The position numbers and the translations under genes are program-made. The notes under the pieces were generated by a model. That model was not told where the DNA came from and made no database searches. It saw only the letters and a list, made by a program, of their open reading frames with translations. 64,000 nt of DNA from Variovorax paradoxus NBRC 15149 (lineage in GTDB: Bacteria > Pseudomonadota > Gammaproteobacteria > Burkholderiales > Burkholderiaceae_C): assembly GCF_001591365.1 (NCBI RefSeq), contig NZ_BCUT01000001.1:1860001-1924000 (forward strand), written 5' to 3'. Position 1 is the first letter of the stretch. Each line of letters begins with the position of its first letter. This document shows positions 63,280-64,000 of the stretch, piece by piece.

Positions 63280-63912
63280 ATGCTGAGCTTGACCGAAATC
63301 GCCTGGTTCGCACTCGCCTCGATGCTGCTGGCGCTCACGCCGGGGCCGAACATGATCTATTGCGTGTCGCGCACGCTCATCCAGGGCCGGCGCGCCGGGC
63401 TGGTCTCGCTCGGCGGCGTGATGATGGCCTTTCTTGCGCACCTGTTCGCGGCCGCACTCGGCCTCACCGCGCTGCTGCTGGCGGTGCCGGTCGCGTTCGA
63501 CGCCATCCGGCTTGCCGGCGCCGCCTACCTGCTGTGGCTCGCATGGCAGGCGGTCAAGCCCGGCGGCAATGCGCCCTTCGAGGCGCGCGCGCTGCCGGCC
63601 GATCCGCCGGGCAAGCTGTTTCGCATGGGCTTTCTCACCAACCTGCTGAACCCGAAGGTCGCGATGTTCTACCTCTCGTTCTTTCCGCAGTTCATCCACC
63701 CGGAGCGCGGTTCGGTGCTGCTGCAGAGCATGCAGCTGGGCATGGCGCAGATGGCGAGCAGCGCCGCGGTCAACACCGCGGTGATCCTCGGCGCCGCGAG
63801 CATCACGGCGATGCTGTCGCAAAGCGCCGGCTGGCTGCGCGCGCAGCGCTACGTCATGGGCAGCGTGCTGGCGGCACTGGCGGTGCGCGTGGCGCTGACG
63901 GAACGCAAGTAA
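63280..63912 (+). CDS. LysE/RhtB-family exporter (3 of 3)
   Basis: This is a 210-residue inner-membrane exporter. It has the signature LLALTPGPNMIYCVSRTLIQ near residues 12-31, followed by LAGAAYLLWLAWQAVKPGG and FLTNLLNPKVAMFYLSFFPQ, with about six helices. The ATG at 63280 lies 1 bp after the VOC stop, so expression is coupled. It closes the visible exporter cluster, immediately before a threonine/serine-dehydratase-like gene. Confidence 0.9.
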   Translation: MLSLTEIAWFALASMLLALTPGPNMIYCVSRTLIQGRRAGLVSLGGVMMAFLAHLFAAALGLTALLLAVPVAFDAIRLAGAAYLLWLAWQAVKPGGNAPFEARALPADPPGKLFRMGFLTNLLNPKVAMFYLSFFPQFIHPERGSVLLQSMQLGMAQMASSAAVNTAVILGAASITAMLSQSAGWLRAQRYVMGSVLAALAVRVALTERK

Positions 63913-63928
63913 AAGAGAAGGAGCGCGC

Positions 63929-64000
63929 GTGAGATTCAGCCGCGAAGAAATCGAATCCGCGCAGCGCACCGTCGGCGCGGCCATGCCGCCCACGCCGCAA
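63929..64000 (+). CDS. Threonine/serine dehydratase-like PLP enzyme (partial, N-terminus only)
   Basis: A GTG start at 63929, 6 nt after GAAGGAG, opens a frame running off the right edge. It begins RFSREEIESAQRTVGAAMPP and then TPQ. This opening (an EEI helix followed by a TPQ motif before the PLP-binding core) matches threonine/serine dehydratases of fold type II. Only 24 residues are visible, so the call rests on the N-terminal pattern. The context with LysE/RhtB-type exporters fits an amino-acid-degrading enzyme. Confidence 0.6.
   Translation, partial: MRFSREEIESAQRTVGAAMPPTPQ

Overview
The window is chromosomal DNA from a high-G+C betaproteobacterium of the Burkholderiales. Comamonadaceae is most likely, and it looks like Variovorax or a close relative. 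The clues are a Bug/TctC binding protein, a PhaM-type granule protein, a SlmA-type nucleoid occlusion factor, Comamonadaceae-like interspersed palindromic DNA, and a dense set of amino-acid exporters and sugar-acid catabolic genes. The species call is an inference from gene content and protein style, not from a marker gene. I saw no rRNA, tRNA, CRISPR array, IS element or prophage.

Layout. (1) 1-8217, minus strand: a GntR/HutC regulator followed by a complete branched-chain-amino-acid-type ABC importer (binding protein, two permeases, two ATPases). Behind it come an orphan TctC/Bug binding protein and an isopropylmalate-dehydratase-type pair; the small subunit runs off the left edge. Most genes overlap by ATGA or 8-bp junctions, and a large palindromic element separates the binding protein from the permeases. 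(2) 8346-14179: two divergent operons around a FadR-type regulator. They encode a non-phosphorylative sugar-acid route: UxaA-like dehydratase, two SDR dehydrogenases, an FAH-family diketo-acid hydrolase and an Ldh2-type dehydrogenase. (3) 14195-18936: an EamA transporter, a DUF2182/DUF1326 pair, a monofunctional catalase and slmA.

(4) 19057-51402: a very large surface-polysaccharide (probable O-antigen) locus, interrupted by the housekeeping gene argB. It has galE, a WecA-like lipid-carrier transferase, many GT2/GT4 glycosyltransferases (including a 1476-residue methyltransferase-GT-GT-methyltransferase fusion and a 1241-residue triple GT4), an OafA-type acyltransferase and an FkbM methyltransferase. 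It also has an ABC exporter (Wzm/Wzt type), manC-gmd-rmd for GDP-D-rhamnose and rfbBDAC for dTDP-L-rhamnose. The 38.6-48 kb part has visibly lower G+C than its flanks, which suggests acquisition by transfer.

(5) 51403-55185: a tandem glycine riboswitch in front of a DadA-family dehydrogenase, then a FIST sensor-domain protein and phaM. (6) 55274-64000: a MocR regulator divergent from a run of small-metabolite genes: three LysE-type exporters, an EamA exporter, a PLP aminotransferase, and DJ-1/PfpI, GST, PhzF and VOC proteins. The start of a threonine/serine dehydratase is cut by the right edge.

The best leads are the riboswitch-controlled dadA with a hairpin around its ribosome binding site, the mixed Liv/TctC/dehydratase operon, the sugar-acid pathway with its palindromic operator, the giant multidomain glycan enzymes, and a 35-codon CxxC ORF exactly filling the gap before gmd.
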